Assembly: GCA_031376885.1 (NCBI GenBank)
Contig: JANMEL010000149.1
Span: forward strand, 1-7,178
DNA: 7,178 nucleotides
Direction: 5' to 3'
Source of the DNA: Chamaesiphon sp031376885
GTDB taxonomy: Bacteria; Cyanobacteriota; Cyanobacteriia; Cyanobacteriales; Chamaesiphonaceae
The translations under genes were made by a program, and so were the position numbers. Each line of letters begins with the position of its first letter. The first letter of the stretch is position 1. This document shows positions 5,881-7,178 of the stretch, one piece after another. A model generated the notes under the pieces. It made no database searches. It was given only the letters and a program-made list of their open reading frames with translations, and was not told where the DNA came from.

Positions 5881-5967
5881 GCGAGCAAGGTTTTTGGCTC
5901 CGTTTTACTCAGAGAGACTCTTGAAAACGGGCATTCCCAGTTGGGTACCACCTCGTTCCTTCTTCAC

Positions 5968-5981
5968 AGAGGAGAATCCTC
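5968..5981 (+). promoter_or_regulatory. psaA Shine-Dalgarno inside a small hairpin
   Basis: AGAGGAG at 5968-5974 is a strong ribosome binding site, 7 bases before the ATG. GAGGA (5969-5973) is exactly complementary to TCCTC (5977-5981), with a 3-base loop, so the site can fold against the bases touching the start codon. A 5-bp stem with three G-C pairs is modest, but it occludes both the Shine-Dalgarno and the edge of the AUG. Confidence 0.7.
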
Positions 5982-7178
5982 ATGACGATCAGTCCCCCGA
6001 AGCGGGAGGCACAAGTAAAGGTAGTCGTCGATAAAGATCCAGTTCCTACTTCTTTCGAGAAATGGGGTAAACCAGGTCATTTCGATCGCTCCCTAGCTAA
6101 AGGCCCAAAAACCACCACTTGGATTTGGAACCTTCATGCCGACGCACATGATTTCGACAGTCACACAAATGACCTAGAAGACGTTTCTCGCAAAATTTTC
6201 AGTGCTCACTTCGGACATCTCGCCATCATCTTTATATGGTTGAGTGGGATGTACTTCCACGGTGCCCGCTTCTCCAACTATGAAGCGTGGTTGACAAACC
6301 CTGCTGGCATCAAACCCAGTGCCCAAGTCGTCTGGTCGGTTGTCGGTCAAGACATCCTCAACGCCGACGTTGGTGGCGGTTTTCATGGAATCCAAATCAC
6401 CTCTGGTTTGTTCCAACTTTGGAGAGCTTCTGGTTATACCAACTCCACCCAGCTTTATGCTACTGCAATTGGCGGACTCGTCATGGCTGGCTTGATGCTG
6501 TTTGCTGGTTGGTTCCACTATCACAAACGTGCTCCCAAACTGGAATGGTTCCAGAATGTAGAGTCAATGATGAACCACCATTTGGCTGGTTTATTGGGTC
6601 TAGGCTGTCTGTCATGGGCAGGTCATCAGATTCACGTTTCTCTACCTATAAATAAATTACTGGATTCTGGTGTCGCACCAAAAGATATCCCCTTACCTCA
6701 TGAGTTCTTGGATCCTACCAAGATGGCCGAACTGTATCCCAGTTTTGCCAAAGGTTTGACCCCGTTCTTTACCTTGAACTGGGCTGAATATGCAGACTTC
6801 CTCACCTTCAAAGGTGGTCTCAATCCTACTACTGGCGGTCTGTGGTTGTCCGATACGGCTCACCATCATCTAGCTCTGGCTGTGCTATTCATCGTTGCTG
6901 GTCATATGTACCGCACGAACTGGGGCATCGGTCACAGTATGAAAGAAATTCTAGAAACCCATAAAGGGCCATTTACTGGCGAAGGCCATAAAGGTCTATA
7001 TGAAATTCTTACAACTTCTTGGCACGCACAACTAGCCATTAACTTGGCAATGTTGGGATCGGTCAGCATCATCGTGGCACAACACATGTATGCAATGCCT
7101 CCGTATCCTTACCTGGCTACCGATTACGCTACTCAGTTGTCGCTCTTTACCCACCACATGTGGATTGGCGGTTTCTGT
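5982..7178 (+). CDS. psaA: Photosystem I P700 chlorophyll a apoprotein A1 (partial, 5' part)
   Basis: PsaA pairs with PsaB to form the thylakoid reaction-centre core of photosystem I, binding P700, antenna chlorophylls and the electron carriers that reduce ferredoxin or flavodoxin. The frame is open for 399 codons and leaves the window without a stop; full PsaA is about 750 residues, so roughly half is present. It starts MTISPPKREA, the standard cyanobacterial N-terminus. It then runs collinear with PsaA from memory: FEKWGKPGHFDRSLAKGP (25-42), TTWIWNLHADAHDFD (45-59), KIFSAHFGHL (71-80), FHGIQITSGLFQLWRAS (134-150), GWFHYHKRAPKLEWFQNVES (176-195), SDTAHHHLA (290-298), TNWGIGHS (312-319), TTSWHAQLAINLAM (344-357) and QHMYAMPPYPYLATDY (367-382). 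The many His residues include likely chlorophyll ligands. The FX iron-sulphur loop and P700 ligand lie in the missing half. psaB is expected next, outside the window. The start is supported by a strong Shine-Dalgarno. Confidence 0.98.
   Translation, partial: MTISPPKREAQVKVVVDKDPVPTSFEKWGKPGHFDRSLAKGPKTTTWIWNLHADAHDFDSHTNDLEDVSRKIFSAHFGHLAIIFIWLSGMYFHGARFSNYEAWLTNPAGIKPSAQVVWSVVGQDILNADVGGGFHGIQITSGLFQLWRASGYTNSTQLYATAIGGLVMAGLMLFAGWFHYHKRAPKLEWFQNVESMMNHHLAGLLGLGCLSWAGHQIHVSLPINKLLDSGVAPKDIPLPHEFLDPTKMAELYPSFAKGLTPFFTLNWAEYADFLTFKGGLNPTTGGLWLSDTAHHHLALAVLFIVAGHMYRTNWGIGHSMKEILETHKGPFTGEGHKGLYEILTTSWHAQLAINLAMLGSVSIIVAQHMYAMPPYPYLATDYATQLSLFTHHMWIGGFC

Larger units (their letters stand above)
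5362..5981. other. Divergent intergenic region, lipoprotein gene / psaA
   Basis: This stretch of 620 bp has no convincing gene on either strand. It holds the presumed promoter of the lipoprotein gene near 5455-5472, a middle part with short repeated motifs (TTGAGACAGA at 5595-5604 and 5686-5695; ACCTTGAC at 5619-5626 and 5677-5684), two psaA promoter candidates, and a psaA leader of about 185 bases with hairpins. Long upstream regions and multiple promoters are known for psaA in other cyanobacteria, so the length itself is not surprising. Confidence 0.75.

Noticed and set aside
6174..6524. Open frame on the minus strand, opposite psaA
   Set aside because: It lies wholly antisense to strongly conserved psaA codons and has no recognisable domain or ribosome binding site; it is explained by psaA codon use.

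Overview
The window comes from an oxygenic cyanobacterium. The main evidence is a large, clearly recognisable 5' part of psaA (photosystem I reaction-centre apoprotein A1) running off the right edge. Supporting signs are a cyanobacterial-type ScpA, a cyanobacterial-type NDP-sugar synthase, and a strong excess of the hexamer CGATCG (21 hand-counted sites). CGATCG is the core of the cyanobacterial HIP1 repeat, although only one full GCGATCGC is present. I do not assign a genus.

Layout, left to right. The window opens on a perfect 52-bp palindrome. It is followed by a short leader with a weak promoter candidate and an inverted repeat, then scpA (+, chromosome segregation/condensation) and, after 136 bp, an NDP-sugar synthase gene (+). 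These two may share a transcript. A stem-loop at 2457-2485 closes the plus-strand unit and faces a convergent gene. That gene (-, 2495-3637) is an unrecognised, AT-rich, very acidic 380-residue protein with its own good sigma70-type promoter and a small internal tandem duplication. Upstream of it on the same strand is a gene (-, 3739-5361) for a predicted lipoprotein with a signal peptide, one or two beta-rich extracytoplasmic domains, a long proline-rich spacer and a short C-terminal segment.

A 620-bp divergent intergenic region separates the lipoprotein gene from psaA (+, 5982 to the edge, 399 codons). It carries most of the regulatory signal. On the lipoprotein side there is a TATAAT overlapped by an HLR1-like direct repeat (the type of site bound by the response regulator RpaB). 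On the psaA side there are two promoter candidates, repeated short motifs, a palindrome and 10-bp-spaced repeats just upstream of a perfect TATAAT, a long hairpin in the presumed leader, and a Shine-Dalgarno sequence that can fold back onto the bases just before the AUG.

I see no mobile-element gene, CRISPR array, rRNA, tRNA or recognisable defence system. The genes are mostly housekeeping. The points most worth attention are the psaA leader, the orphan acidic protein and the proline-rich lipoprotein divergent to psaA.
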